Shown piece after piece: positions 1 through 10,724 of a stretch of 64,000 nucleotides of DNA; within the stretch, counting starts at the first letter, position 1; the number at the start of each line of letters is the position of its first letter. Source of the DNA: Piscinibacter aquaticus. GTDB lineage: Bacteria > Pseudomonadota > Gammaproteobacteria > Burkholderiales > Burkholderiaceae_C. The notes beneath the pieces are model-generated. The model worked only from the letters and a program-made list of their open reading frames with translations, did no database searches and was not told the origin of the DNA. A program made the translations under genes and the position numbers. Location of the stretch: contig VOPW01000001.1 of NCBI GenBank assembly GCA_007994965.1, forward strand, positions 2,666,001 through 2,730,000. The letters are read 5' to 3'.

Positions 1-192
1 GCGACCGCGCGGCCCGTCGATCACACGGTCGGCCCACGGTCGAGCCCGTTCGGCCGTGGCATCGCGGCTGCCGCCATCGACCACGATCACCTCGGCACCG
101 CGCTCGCGCAGCGGCGCGAGCGCCTGCAGCGTGGCGACGATGCCGGCGGCTTCGTTCAGCGCCGGAACGACGATGCTGAGCGTCGCGCTCAC
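1..192 (-). CDS. Family 2 glycosyltransferase, N-terminal part only
   Basis: The fragment reads VSATLSIVVPALNEAAGI and then a stretch ending VIVVDGGSRDAT. This is the typical start of a GT-A fold family 2 glycosyltransferase: a beta strand, the PALNEA nucleotide-sugar loop and a DGGSxDxT motif. It should transfer a sugar from a nucleotide donor at the cytoplasmic membrane face; the acceptor cannot be told. The start is GTG at 192, whose bases overlap the TGA stop of the upstream membrane-protein gene (GTGA), so the two are probably translationally coupled. The gene runs off the left edge of the window, so length and C-terminal features are unknown. Confidence 0.8.
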   Translation of the reverse strand, partial: MSATLSIVVPALNEAAGIVATLQALAPLRERGAEVIVVDGGSRDATAERARPWADRVIDGPRGR

Positions 193-956
193 GCGGCCCT
201 CGCGAGGCGGCGCTGCGAGAGTGCATACAGCGACACCGCCACCGCCAGTGCCGCCGCCCAGGCCGCGGCATAGATGCCCCACGCCGGCGCGTGGCCCAGG
301 CCCAGCGCCAGCACGATGAAGAAGGCGCCGAACCCCGACAGGCCGCGCACGAAGCCGCGCAGCAGCGCCACCGTGGCGGCATCGCCGTAGCGCGGCAGCG
401 TGAAGCAGGGCAGCACGTTGCCGGTGATCGGCACGGCCAGCAGCAGCCCGCTGAAGGCGGCCGGTGCGACACCGGCGCTGCGGATGATCAGCCGGGCGAC
501 GAACAGCGCCGCCGCCACGCGGCAGGCGAGCTCGATGTTCGGAATGTCCACCGCGCCGTGGCGCACCGGCAGCCGCGGCATCAGCGGCCGGCCCAGCGCC
601 AGCGCGGCCAGCGCCAGGGCGCACACGACCGCCGGCGGCAGCGCGAGCATCGGCAGCAGCGCGCCGATGCCGAAGAAGGCGACGTTGGCCAGCGCCAGCG
701 AGATCCACCAGGGCCAGCGCGTCGCGCTCCAGGCAAACACCACCAGGTGCGCGACGGTGGCCGGCAGGCACACCAGCGTGGCCAGCGCGATCGCACGCAC
801 GTCGTCGATGGGCGTGGACGCCAGCACGAAGCCCATGATCGGCCCGGCGATCATCGGCAACCCGGCGAGGGTGCCGCCCACCGCATGGCCGAAGCGCCGC
901 GCGGCCAGCGACGACAGCAGCGCCGAGGCGGTGACGAGCAGCAGCTTCAGCAGCAT
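189..956 (-). CDS. Polytopic inner-membrane protein of unknown function
   Basis: The 255-residue protein is almost entirely hydrophobic, with about seven to eight predicted transmembrane stretches separated by short arginine-rich loops. It begins MLLKLLLVTASALLSSLAA, which may be a first membrane anchor. I recognise no catalytic motif. Two glycine- and proline-rich segments (AGLPMIAGPIMGF near residue 32 and LLAVPITGNVLP near 172) look like an internal duplication, as seen in small transporters. It overlaps the following glycosyltransferase start by four bases, which suggests joint expression and perhaps a role in glycan export or lipid-linked sugar handling. That role is inference only. Confidence 0.65.
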   Translation of the reverse strand: MLLKLLLVTASALLSSLAARRFGHAVGGTLAGLPMIAGPIMGFVLASTPIDDVRAIALATLVCLPATVAHLVVFAWSATRWPWWISLALANVAFFGIGALLPMLALPPAVVCALALAALALGRPLMPRLPVRHGAVDIPNIELACRVAAALFVARLIIRSAGVAPAAFSGLLLAVPITGNVLPCFTLPRYGDAATVALLRGFVRGLSGFGAFFIVLALGLGHAPAWGIYAAAWAAALAVAVSLYALSQRRLARAA

Positions 957-966
957 CGGAACGTGG

Positions 967-3900
967 CTACTCCGGCGTGCCGTAGCCGCCGCCGCCCGGC
1001 GTCTCGATGACGAACACGTCGCCCGGATTCATCTCCACCGAGCCGATGTGGCCGAGCGTCTCGATGCGCCGATCCACGCGCTCGACGCGGTTCGCGCCCG
1101 GCTGCCCCGGCTGGCCGCCGGCCATGCCGAAGGCGCCATGCTTGCGGCCGTTGGAGAGGATCGACGCCGTCATCGCTTCGAGGAAGCGCATACGGCGCGT
1201 GCCGCCGTGGCCGCCGCTCCATTTCCCCTTGCCGCCCGAGCCGGCGCGGATGGCGTAGCTCTCCAGCCGCACCGGGAAGCGGAACTCCAGCACCTCGGGG
1301 TCGGTCAGGCGCGAGTTGGTCATGTGGGTCTGCACGACGCTCGTGCCATCGAAACCCGGGCCCGCGCCGCTGCCGCCCGAGATCGTCTCGTAGTACTGGT
1401 GGCGCGCATTGCCGAAGGTGAAGTTGTTCATCGTGCACTGGCCGGCGGCCATCGCACCGAGCGCGCCATAGAGCGCATTGGTGATGCAGGTCGAGGTCTC
1501 GACGTTGCCCGCCACCACGCTGGCCGGCGGGCGCGGGTTGAGCATCGAGCCTTCGGGGATGATCACCTTGAGCGGCTTCAGGCAGCCGGCATTGAGCGGA
1601 ATGTCGTCGCCCACCAGCGTGCGGAAGACATACAGCACCGCCGCCATGCACACCGCCGTGGGTGCGTTGAAGTTGTTCTCCAGCTGCGCGCTGGTGCCGG
1701 TGAAGTCGATCTCTGCACTGCGCTCGCCGGCGTTGACGCGCACCGCCACCGAGATCTGCGCGCCGTTGTCCAGCGGCAGCGTGAAGGCGCCGTCCTTCAG
1801 CTTCGTGATCACGCGGCGCACCGATTCCTCGGCGTTGTCCTGCACGTGGCGCATGTAGGCCTGCACCACATCCAGCCCGAACTGCGCCACCATCTTGCGC
1901 AGCTCCTGCACGCCCTTCTCGTTGGCGGCGATCTGCGCCTTGAGATCCGCGAGGTTCTGCTGCGGGTTGCGCGACGGGTACTCGCCGCCGGACAGTAGCG
2001 CGAGCATCTCCGCCTCGCGCAACCGGCCGGCTTCCACCAGCTTGACGTTGTCGAGCTGCACGCCTTCTTCCTCGATGCGCGTGGAGAACGGCGGCATCGA
2101 GCCCGGCGTGGTGCCGCCGATGTCGGCATGGTGGCCGCGGCTGCCGACGTAGAAGAGGATGTCGCGGCCGGCCTCGTCGAACACCGGCGTGACCACCGTC
2201 ACGTCGGGCAGGTGCGTGCCGCCGTGGTACGGATCGTTCAGCGCATAGACATCGCCCGGCCGCATGCGGCCGGCATTGCGCGTGATCACCGTCTTGATCG
2301 ATTCGCTCATCGAGCCCAGGTGCACCGGCATGTGCGGCGCATTGGCGATCAGCTGGCCCTGCGCGTCGAAGAGTGCGCAGGAGAAGTCGAGCCGCTCCTT
2401 GATGTTCACCGAGTAGGCGGTGTTCTGCAGCTGCAGGCCCATCTGCTCGGCGATGTTCATGAAGAGGTTGTTGAAGACCTCCAGCATCACCGGATCGACC
2501 GTGGTGCCGATGGCGCGGCGCGCCTCGCGGGGCTGCACGCGTTCGAGCACCGGTGGTCGAGTGCGGTGACGCGCGCGCGCCAGCCGGGCTCGACCACCGT
2601 GGTGGCGTTCTTCTCGGCGATGATCGCCGGGCCGTCGATGAAGAGGCCGGGCTTCGCCGCCTCGCGCACGACCAGCGCCGCCTCCCACCAGCGGCCGCCG
2701 CTGAAGAGCTTCACCGTCTCGGCGGCCGGCATCGCCGCCGGGGCCAGCGTGGCCTGCGGCGCCTCCGCCGGCGCATCACCGGCGCCCACCGCCTCCACCG
2801 ACACCGCTTCCACCACCAGCGCGCGCTCCTGCATCAGGAAGGCGAAGCGCTGCCGGTAGGCCGCCTCGAACGCCGACTGGATCTCGATCGCCGAGCCGAA
2901 GGGCACGACCAGCGCCGAATCGGTGCCCTCGTAGCGCACGTGCACACGCCGGTGCGTGCGGATCTCGCCGCCGCTCACGCCCTGGCGGCGCAGTTCGCCC
3001 TCGGCCTCGGCGGCCAGCGCATCGAGGCGGTGCGCCACGGTGGCCAGCGCGTCGGCCAGCCGCAGTTCCACCGCCGCCTCGCGCATCACGCTCTGGTCCG
3101 CGAGGCCCATGCCGTAGGCGGAGAGCACGCCGGCCAGCGGATGCGCGAAGACGCGGTCCATGCCCAGCGCATCGGCCACGCGGCAGGCATGCTGGCCGCC
3201 GGCGCCGCCGAAGCACTGCAGCGTATAGCGGGTGACGTCGTAGCCGCGCGCCACCGAGATCTTCTTGATCGCATTGGCCATCGCACCGACGGCGATGTCG
3301 ATGAAGCCTTCGGCCACTTCCTCCGGCGTGCGCGGCGTGCCGGTGGCATGGGCGATGCGCTGCGCGAGTTCGGTGAACTTGGCGACGACGATGTCGCGGT
3401 CCAGCGCCTGGTCGGCATTCGGGCCGAACACCTTCGGGAACCACGTCGGCTGGATCTTGCCGACCATCACGTTGGCATCGGTCACCGCCAGCGGACCGCC
3501 GCGGCGGTAGCAGGCCGGGCCCGGGTTGGCGCCGGCGCTCTCCGGCCCGGCGCGAAAGCGCGCGCCGTCGAAGCTGAGGATCGAGCCGCCGCCGGCCGCC
3601 ACGGTGTGGATGCTCATCATCGGCGCGCGCATGCGCACGCCGGCCACGCGCGTCTCGAAGGCGCGCTCGAATTCGCCGGCGAAGTGGCTCACGTCCGTCG
3701 ACGTGCCGCCCATGTCGAAGCCGATCACCTTGTCGCCGCCGAGATCGTTCTTCGCCAGCTGGGCTGTCCGAACCATGCCGACGATGCCGCCGGCCGGGCC
3801 GGAGAGGATCGCATCCTTGCCCTGGAAGGCATGCGCATCGGTCAGCCCGCCGCTGCTCTGCATGAAGAAGAGCTTCACGCCGGGCATCTCGGAGGCCACC

Positions 3901-4580
3901 TGCTCGACATAGCGGCGCAGGATGGGCGAGAGATACGCATCAACCACCGTGGTGTCGCCGCGCGATACCAGCTTCATCAGCGGGCTGACCTCGTGCGAGA
4001 CGCTCACCTGCGTGAAGCCGAGCTCGCGCGCGAGCTTGGCTGCCGCGATCTCGTGCGCCGGATAGCGGTAGCCGTGCATGAAGACGACGGCCACGCTGCG
4101 CAGGCCGGCGTCGAAGGCGGCCCACAGGCGCTCGCGCAGGTGCGCCTCGTCGAAGGGTTCGACCACCGTGCCGTCGGCACCGATGCGCTCCTGCGCCTCG
4201 ATCACCCGGGTGTAGAGCAGCTCAGGCAGCACGATGTGGCGCTCGAACAGGCGCGGCCGGTCCTGGTAGGCGATGCGCAGGGCGTCGCGGAAGCCCTTCG
4301 TCGTGACCAGCAGCGTCGGCTCGCCCTTGCGCTCGAGCAGTGCATTGGTGGCCACCGTGGTGCCCATCTTCACGCACTCCACGCGCTCCGGCGTGATCGG
4401 CTCGCCGGGCGCCGTGCCGAGCAGGTGGCGGATGCCGGCCACCGCGGCATCGCGGTACTGCTCGGGATTTTCCGACAGCAGCTTGTGGGTGACCAGCGAG
4501 CCGTTCGGGCGCCGGCCGACGATGTCGGTGAAGGTGCCGCCACGGTCGATCCAGAACTGCCAGCGGGGGTGTTGGTTCAT
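967..4580 (-). CDS. Hydantoinase/5-oxoprolinase, fused HyuA-HyuB type, split by one frameshift
   Basis: The N-terminal half (from 4580) has the HyuA start motif [16 protein letters not shown] and the ATP-binding [10 protein letters not shown] motif. The C-terminal half (to 967) is a complete HyuB domain containing [12 protein letters not shown] and the glycine-rich end [11 protein letters not shown]. The family hydrolyses cyclic amides such as 5-oxoproline or hydantoins, usually with ATP. The reading frame changes near 2552: HyuA reads TALDH and HyuB resumes at [14 protein letters not shown]. Restoring one base gives a protein of about 1,204 residues, the usual length of a fused oxoprolinase, so I treat it as one gene. 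Its start overlaps the MarR stop (ATGA). The divergent TRAP transporter probably imports its substrate. Confidence 0.85.
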
Positions 4581-5143
4581 AGCGAGGTGGCCGCGCGAGC
4601 AGCTTGATCGTAGAGGCCCGACATCGTGCGCAGCAGCCGCGCCATCTCACCGATGTCGGTATTGCGTTCGGTATCGAGGTTGTCCACGAGGCAGCGCTCG
4701 CGCACCTCGCGGTAGGTGGCCACCGCCGCCTCGCCCGCGGGCGTGGGGCTGTAGAAGACTTCCTTGCCCTGCTTCTCGCCTTGCGCGAGGCCGGCGACCA
4801 CCAGCTTCTTCAGCGAATAGCCGACCACGTGCGTGTCCTCGTAGTTCAGCACGAAGCAGATGTCGGCCAGCTTCTTGTTGCGCGCACGGTGGTTGATGTG
4901 GTGCAGCACCAGCACGTCGGTGATCGTCAGGTCGGGGCAGCCGGCGGCGGCCATGCAGCGCATCGCCCAGCGCGCGAACGCGTTCCACGCGACGATCAGG
5001 CCGAACTCGAACTCCGACAGTTCGACGCTGCGCTCCGAGACGAGATGCGACGACGACACGATGCCTTGCGCTGCACCGCGGCGGGGCGGCGCGCTTCCTG
5101 CTGTGCTCTTGGCCGTCGCCTTGGCCGGGGCTTTCGCGGGCAT
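4577..5143 (-). CDS. MarR-family winged-helix transcriptional regulator
   Basis: The protein has about 188 residues. After an Ala/Lys-rich N-terminus comes a MarR-type winged helix: [20 protein letters not shown], then a recognition region around [19 protein letters not shown], then the wing and a C-terminal dimerisation helix. I chose ATG at 5143 over an in-frame TTG at 5158 because it has the better initiation codon and a purine-rich GGGGAAA upstream. Its TGA overlaps the ATG of the hydantoinase gene, so the two form an operon. It is divergent from the TRAP transporter and probably controls both through the shared 5159-5258 region, perhaps responding to the transported cyclic amide (inference). 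Confidence 0.85.
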   Translation of the reverse strand: MPAKAPAKATAKSTAGSAPPRRGAAQGIVSSSHLVSERSVELSEFEFGLIVAWNAFARWAMRCMAAAGCPDLTITDVLVLHHINHRARNKKLADICFVLNYEDTHVVGYSLKKLVVAGLAQGEKQGKEVFYSPTPAGEAAVATYREVRERCLVDNLDTERNTDIGEMARLLRTMSGLYDQAARAATSL

Positions 5144-5172
5144 CGGTGGTTTCCCCAAAACGTTGAAGATTT

Positions 5173-5207
5173 ATTGACAATTTATCGAAATGATCTCTAG
5201 ACTGCAA
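5173..5207. promoter_or_regulatory. Divergent promoters with a candidate MarR operator
   Basis: On the plus strand a TTGACA (5174-5179) is followed after 18 bases by TAGACT (5198-5203), in front of dctP. On the minus strand a TTGCAG (5207-5202) is followed after 17 bases by TAAATT (5184-5179), in front of marR. The short palindrome ATTGACAAT (5173-5181) covers the -35 of one and the -10 of the other. A MarR dimer bound there could block both. The sequence elements are seen; the function is inferred. Confidence 0.45.
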
Positions 5208-5258
5208 GCGCACATTCACCCCTTTTCACGCCACCCCTCACGCTCTCGGGAGACCCGC

Positions 5259-6248
5259 ATGCCGCTGACCCGTCGCACCCTGAATGCCGCCGCGCTGATC
5301 GCCACGATCTCGCTCGGCACGCTCGCGCCCGCCGCCTTCGCGCAGACCAAGTGGGACCTGCCCGCCGCCTACCCGGCGACCAACTTCCACTCCGAGAACC
5401 TGGCGCAGTTCGCGGCCGAGGTCGACAAGGCCAGCGGCGGCAAGCTGAAGATCACGGTGCACCCGAATGCCTCGCTGTTCAAGGCGCCGGAGATCAAGCG
5501 CGCGGTGCAGGGCGGCCGTGCCCAGATCGGCGAGATCCTGCTGACCGCCTACCAGAACGAGTGGCCGATCTTCGGCGCCGATGGCCTGCCCTTCCTGGCC
5601 GACAGCTACGACGAATCGATGAAGCTGTACAAGGCGCAGAAGCCGCTGCTCGAGAAGAAGCTCGGCGAGCAGGGCATGATGCTGCTGTACTCGGTGGCCC
5701 GGCCGCCGCAGGGCATCTACACGAAGAAGCCGCTGGCCAGCGCGGCCGATCTCAAGGGCATCAAGTGGCGCGCCTACAGCCCAGCCACCGCGCGCATCGC
5801 CGAGCTGGTCAGCGCGCAGCCGGTGACGGTGCAGGCCGCCGAATTCGCGCAGGCGCTGGCCACCGGCGTCGTCGAGAGCACGATGACCTCCGGCGCCACC
5901 GGCGTCGACAGCAAGCTCTTCGAGCACCTGAAGTACTACTACGACACCCAGGCCCGGCTGCCGAAGAACGCGGTGATCGTCAACAAGGCCGCCTTCGATG
6001 CGCTCGACAAGCCCACCCAGGCCGCCGTGCTGAAGGCCGCCGCCGATGCCGAAGCGCGCGGCTGGGCGGCCAGCCAGAAGGTCAACACCGACACGCTGGA
6101 GAAGCTCAAGGCCAACGGCATGCAGGTGCTGCCGCCTTCGGCGCAGCTGAAGACCGACATGCAGAAGGTCGGCGAGACCATGCTGAAGGAGTGGCTCGAC
6201 AAGGCCGGCGCCGAAGGCAAGGCGCTGGTCGACGCCTACCGGAAGTAA
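5259..6248 (+). CDS. dctP: TRAP transporter solute-binding protein, DctP family
   Basis: This is a 329-residue periplasmic protein. Its signal peptide (MPLTRRTLNAAALIATISLG, cleaved after AFA near residue 29) starts with a twin-arginine-like TRR. The mature part has DctP family features: an N-terminal NFHSENLAQFAAEV helix, a GGRAQIGEI motif and the conserved K-x-R-AYSPATARIAEL segment with the arginine that normally binds a carboxylate. I chose the ATG at 5259, preceded by GGGAG, over an upstream ATG at 5190. It is followed by dctQ and dctM. The substrate is probably an organic acid or cyclic amide used by the divergent hydantoinase (inference from context). Confidence 0.9.
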   Translation: MPLTRRTLNAAALIATISLGTLAPAAFAQTKWDLPAAYPATNFHSENLAQFAAEVDKASGGKLKITVHPNASLFKAPEIKRAVQGGRAQIGEILLTAYQNEWPIFGADGLPFLADSYDESMKLYKAQKPLLEKKLGEQGMMLLYSVARPPQGIYTKKPLASAADLKGIKWRAYSPATARIAELVSAQPVTVQAAEFAQALATGVVESTMTSGATGVDSKLFEHLKYYYDTQARLPKNAVIVNKAAFDALDKPTQAAVLKAAADAEARGWAASQKVNTDTLEKLKANGMQVLPPSAQLKTDMQKVGETMLKEWLDKAGAEGKALVDAYRK

Positions 6249-6252
6249 GACC

Positions 6253-6762
6253 GTGCGGCGCGCGCTCGACCGGCTTTACGACGGCTGCGCCGCGCTGGCG
6301 GCCTGCTTCATGGTGGGCTTGCTGGTGGCGGTGCTGCTGTCGATCCTCGGGCGGCAGCTGCACTTCAACATTCCCGGCATCGATGCCTATGCCGGCTACC
6401 TGATGGCCGGCGCGGGCTTCCTCGCGCTGGCCCACACGCTCAAGCGCGGCGAGCACATCCGCGTGACGCTGCTGGTCGGCCGGCTCAGCGGCGGCGCCCA
6501 GCGCGCCGCGGAGCTGTGGGCGCTGTTCGCCGCCACGCTGCTGGCGGCGCTGGGCGCCTTCTACAGCGTGCGGCTGGCACGGCAATCCTGGCAGTTCCAC
6601 GACATCTCCACCTCGAACGACGCCACGCCGCTGTGGATTCCGCAGCTGACGATGGCGCTCGGCACGGTGGTGCTGGCGATCGCCTTCGTCGATGAATTCG
6701 TGCTCGAACTTCGCGGCCAACGCCTGCCGCCGCTGCCCGAGGAGGCTTCGCACAATGAGTGA
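6253..6762 (+). CDS. dctQ: TRAP transporter small membrane subunit, DctQ family
   Basis: The 169-residue protein has four predicted transmembrane helices, the standard DctQ topology. It contains the conserved region GFLALAHTLKRGEHIRVTLL after the second helix. It forms the membrane complex with DctM and helps couple the sodium gradient to uptake of the ligand delivered by DctP. The start is GTG at 6253, four bases after the dctP stop. The C-terminus overlaps the dctM start by eight bases, so the three genes form a tight operon. Confidence 0.88.
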   Translation: MRRALDRLYDGCAALAACFMVGLLVAVLLSILGRQLHFNIPGIDAYAGYLMAGAGFLALAHTLKRGEHIRVTLLVGRLSGGAQRAAELWALFAATLLAALGAFYSVRLARQSWQFHDISTSNDATPLWIPQLTMALGTVVLAIAFVDEFVLELRGQRLPPLPEEASHNE

Positions 6763-8056
6763 TCTCGGCATCACGCTGCTGCTGGTCGGCGCGCTGTTCC
6801 TCATCCTCGGCAGCGGCGTCTGGATCGGGCTGGCGCTCTCCGGCGTCGCCTGGATCGGCATGCAGCTGTTCAGCGCCCGCCCGGCCGGCGACGCGATGGC
6901 GGTGACGATCTGGGGCTCGGCGTCGAGCTGGACGCTGACCGCCCTGCCCCTCTTCGTGTGGATGGGCGAGATCCTGTTCCGCACCCGGCTCAGCCAGGAC
7001 ATGTTCCGCGGCCTCGCGCCGTGGATGCAGGCATTGCCTGGGCGGCTGCTGCACGTCAACGTGGCCGGCTGCACGATCTTCGCGGCGGTGTCGGGCTCCA
7101 GCGCCGCCACCTGCGCCACCATCGGCAAGATGAGCCTGCCCGAGCTGCAGCGCCGCGGCTACCCGGAGATGATGTCGATCGGCTCGCTGGCCGGCGCGGG
7201 CACGCTGGGCCTCCTGATTCCGCCCTCGATCATCATGATCGTCTACGGCGTGGCGGCCGACGTCTCGATCGCGCAGCTGTTCATCGCCGGAGTGATCCCC
7301 GGGCTGCTGCTGGCGGTGATCTTCTCGGCGTGGATCGCGGTCTGGGCGCTGCTGCATCCGGAGCAGATCCCGCCGCCCGATGCGCGGCTGAGCTTCGTCG
7401 AGAAGCTGCGCGAGTCGCGCCACCTGATCTCGGTGGTGCTGCTGATCGCCGCGGTGCTGGGCTCGATCTATGGCGGCATCGCCACCGCCACCGAAGCGGC
7501 GGCGCTCGGCGTGGTGGGCTCGCTGATCCTCTCCGCGGTGCAGGGCTCGCTGTCCTGGGCCACCTTCCGCGATTCGCTGCTCGGCGGCACGCGGCTGTAC
7601 TGCATGATCGCGCTGATCCTCGCCGGCGCGGCCTTCCTGACGCTGTCGATGGGCTACATCGGCCTGCCGCGCCATCTGGCGGAGTGGATCGGCTCGCTGG
7701 GGCTGTCGCAGTGGCAGCTGGTGCTGGCGCTGAGCCTGTTCTTCATCGTGCTCGGATGCTTCCTCGACGGCATCTCGATGGTGGTGCTGACCATGGGCGT
7801 GCTGATGCCGACCATCCAGAAGGCCGGCATCGACCCGCTGTGGTTCGGCATCTTCATCGTCATCGTCGTCGAGATGGCGCAGGTCACGCCGCCGGTGGGA
7901 TTCAACCTGTTCGTGCTGCAGGGCATGACGAAGAAGGACATCGCGGTGATCGCCCGCGCCGCCTTTCCCTTCTTCATGCTGATGGTGCTGATGGTGGCGC
8001 TGCTCTACCTGTTCCCGCAGATCGTCACCTTCCTGCCGCAGCAGATGCGGAACTGA
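6755..8056 (+). CDS. dctM: TRAP transporter large permease subunit, DctM family
   Basis: The 433-residue protein starts at ATG 6755 inside the end of dctQ, preceded by CGAGGAGG. It is a 12-helix-type DctM permease with diagnostic sequences: SGSSAATCATIGKMSLPEL in the first half, GTLGLLIPPSIIMIVYG after it, and QVTPPVGFNLFVLQG near the C-terminus. It carries out secondary, usually sodium-driven, import of the DctP-bound solute. The frame is intact, unlike many neighbours. The last gene of this operon is followed by a 114-base gap with only weak GC-rich inverted repeats. Confidence 0.92.
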   Translation: MSDLGITLLLVGALFLILGSGVWIGLALSGVAWIGMQLFSARPAGDAMAVTIWGSASSWTLTALPLFVWMGEILFRTRLSQDMFRGLAPWMQALPGRLLHVNVAGCTIFAAVSGSSAATCATIGKMSLPELQRRGYPEMMSIGSLAGAGTLGLLIPPSIIMIVYGVAADVSIAQLFIAGVIPGLLLAVIFSAWIAVWALLHPEQIPPPDARLSFVEKLRESRHLISVVLLIAAVLGSIYGGIATATEAAALGVVGSLILSAVQGSLSWATFRDSLLGGTRLYCMIALILAGAAFLTLSMGYIGLPRHLAEWIGSLGLSQWQLVLALSLFFIVLGCFLDGISMVVLTMGVLMPTIQKAGIDPLWFGIFIVIVVEMAQVTPPVGFNLFVLQGMTKKDIAVIARAAFPFFMLMVLMVALLYLFPQIVTFLPQQMRN

Positions 8057-8170
8057 GGGGCGAAAACTGACGGGCGAAAGCCGGCCATCTCCGGCCTTCG
8101 CACCGGCCGCCGGGCCGGCACCATCGAGACTGCGACCGCTTGTCTGCGCGGCGCCGACTCGAGGATTGCG

Positions 8171-10718
8171 ATGACCGACCTGTCCGCCCCCTGGAATGGC
8201 ACTTGCCCGAGGGCAGGGGGCCCCGCCGCCGCGCCGCGCCGCGAGCCGGACAAGGTCGCGCGCGAAGCCTTCGGCTGGCCGACGCCGCCGTTCGCGAGCT
8301 ATCCCGCACCGACGCCGCAGACCGACCCGATGCCCTGCGAGATCGTCGGCCTGAACGACAAGCACACCACCGGCCGGCTGACCTTCTTCGTGCCCGAGGA
8401 AGCCGTGGCTCACGTGCAGATCCCGCCGGCACGCACCACGCTGCCGCTGCGCTTCGACCAGTTCCGCGCGCTGACGCTGACCACGCCGCTGGCGCCGCAG
8501 GCGCTCGCGCCCGGGGAGCCGCACCCCGAACTGCTCGGCCAGCGCAGCGAGAGCGACTTCCGCATCACCTGGAGCAGCGGCGGCGAGCTTGCCGGCCGCA
8601 GCATCGGCCATGTCGAGACCGAGCACGGCCTGTTCCTCTTTCCGCCCATCGATGCCGCCGGCAGCGTGCGCCGCATGTTCGTGCCCCGCGCCGCCTACGC
8701 GTCGTTCGAGGTCGGGCCGAAGATCGGCGAGCTGCTGGTGATGAACAAGCACGCCACCGCGCAGCAGGTGGAACAGGCGGTCGATGCGCAGAAGAACCTG
8801 CGCAGCCAGAAGCTCGGCGACATCCTGTTGATGCGCCGGTGGTGTCGCCCGAGCAGCTGTTCGAGGCCATCGACCGCCAGGCCAGGATGCCGATGGTGCG
8901 CATCGGCGATGCGCTGATCTCGCTGGGCATGATCACGCAGGGCCAGCTCGACGAGGCGCTGGCGCAGCAGCAGACCGACCGCAGCGTGCCGCTGGGCGAA
9001 CTGCTGGTGCGCATGGGCGTGGTCTCGCGCGCCGATCTGCAGGTGGCGCTGTCGCGCAAGATGGGCTATCCGCTGGTCGACATCGACGTCTTCCCGGCCG
9101 AGGCCGAGGCGCTGCGCAAGATCCCGTTTGCCGCCGCGAGCCGGCTGCGCCTGATGCCGCTCTTGATCCGCGACGGCCGGCTGGTCGCCGCGCTGGACGA
9201 CCCGGCGCGGCGCCGCGCCGCGGTGGAGGAAGCCGAGTTCATCGCGCAGATGAAGGTGGTGCCGGTGCTCGCGCAGTGCCGCAAGCTGGAAGACGTGCTG
9301 CACGCCGCCTACGAGAGGATCGGCGGGCTGCAGGCCGGCCGCTTCCCCGAGGCCGAGGCGCTGGCACCGATCCCGTTCGAGCTGACCGACACCGACAAGC
9401 TGATCGAGTCGCTCGAGCGCGAGGAATCGCAGCGCGTGGGCAGCGGCGCCGACGACGAGCAGCAGATCGAGCAGAGCGACAACTCGCTGGTGCGGCTGAT
9501 CAACAACATGGTGGTCGAGGCGCACAAGGAAGGCGTCTCCGACATCCACATCGAGAGCTACCCGGGCCGCGAGAAGATCCGCATCCGCTTCCGCAAGGAC
9601 GGCCTGCTGCGCACCTACCTCGAGCTGCCGTCGAACTACCGCAACGCGATGATCGCGCGCATCAAGATCATGTGCGATCTCGACATCAGCGAGAAGCGCA
9701 AGCCGCAGGACGGCAAGATCAACTTCGCCAAGTTCGTGCCGCAGCACCGCATCGAGCTGCGCGTGGCCACCATCCCCACCACCGGCGGCCTCGAAGACGT
9801 GGTGATGCGCATCCTGGCCTCGGCCAAGCCGATCCCGCTGCCGCGCATCGGGCTGTCGGAGCGCAACCTCGCCGAGCTGCAGCGCGTGGTCGAACGGCCC
9901 TACGGCATGGTGCTGTGCGTCGGCCCCACCGGCTCGGGCAAGACCACCACGCTGCATTCGGCGCTCAGCCACATCAACGTGCCCGAGCGCAAGATCTGGA
10001 CCGCCGAGGATCCGGTGGAAATCACCCAGCCGGGGCTGCGTCAGGTGCAGGTCAACCCGAAGATCGACTGGACCTTCGCCAAGGCGTTGCGCGCCTTCCT
10101 GCGCGCCGACCCGGACGTGATCATGGTCGGCGAGATCCGCGACGGCGAGACCGCGCAGACCGCGGTAGAGGCCTCGCTGACCGGCCACCTCGTGCTCTCG
10201 ACGCTGCACACCAACAGCGCGCCGGAGACGGTGACCCGCCTGCTCGACATGGGCATGGATCCGTTCAACTTCGCCGATTCGCTGCTGGCCGTGCTCGCGC
10301 AGCGCCGGTGCGCCGCCTGTGCGGCGAGTGCCGCACCAGCCGCCCGGCCACGGCCGACGAGGTCGACGAACTGCTGGCCGACTACATGCACGGCTTCGGC
10401 GAAGGCGACACGCCGGCCGCGCGCGAGGCCACGCGCGCCAGTGGCTGCAGCGCTTCGGCCGCGATGGCCGGCTGCACCTGCACCACGCGCCCGGCTGCGA
10501 CCACTGCGGCGGCACCGGCTTCCGCGGCCGCGCCGGCGTGCACGAGCTGATGGTGGTCTCGCGCGCGATCCGCCGCCTGATCCAGACCGGCGCGCGCGCC
10601 GAGGCGCTGCAGGAGACCGCGCTGCGCGAAGGCATGCGCACGCTGCGCCAGGACGGCATCGAAGGTGTGGGCCGGCGTGACGACGATCGACGAGGTGCGT
10701 GCGATCAGCAACAGCTGA
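8171..10718 (+). CDS. GspE/PilB-family secretion or pilus assembly ATPase with MshEN-like domain, several frameshifts
   Basis: About 848 residues after correction. The N-terminal ~180 residues look PilZ-like but are divergent. Then come repeated MshEN-like motifs (KLGDILL, RIGDALISLGMITQGQLDEA, PLGELLVRMGVVSRADL), which in MshE bind cyclic di-GMP. The C-terminal half is a full hexameric ATPase with Walker A GPTGSGKTTT, Walker B DVIMVGEIRDGET, a His box around STLHTNSAPETVTRLLDMG, and a zinc tetracysteine (CGEC plus CDHC). Frames break near 8836, 10310, 10430 and 10660, each repaired by a small indel. It powers assembly or secretion of a pilin-like fibre at the inner membrane, but no pilin, GspF or secretin gene lies nearby. 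Confidence 0.82.
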
Positions 10719-10724
10719 GGGCGC

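Noticed and set aside
291-1998. Long open frames on the plus strand opposite the membrane protein and HyuB (up to 532 codons)
   Set aside because: They are shadows of genes on the minus strand: very rich in Ala, Arg, His and Gln, with no domain, as expected in GC-rich DNA. The minus-strand frames have clear family motifs.
6485-8752. A 755-codon open frame opposite dctM
   Set aside because: The composition is that of a frame shadow, and the plus-strand DctM protein is complete and conserved.
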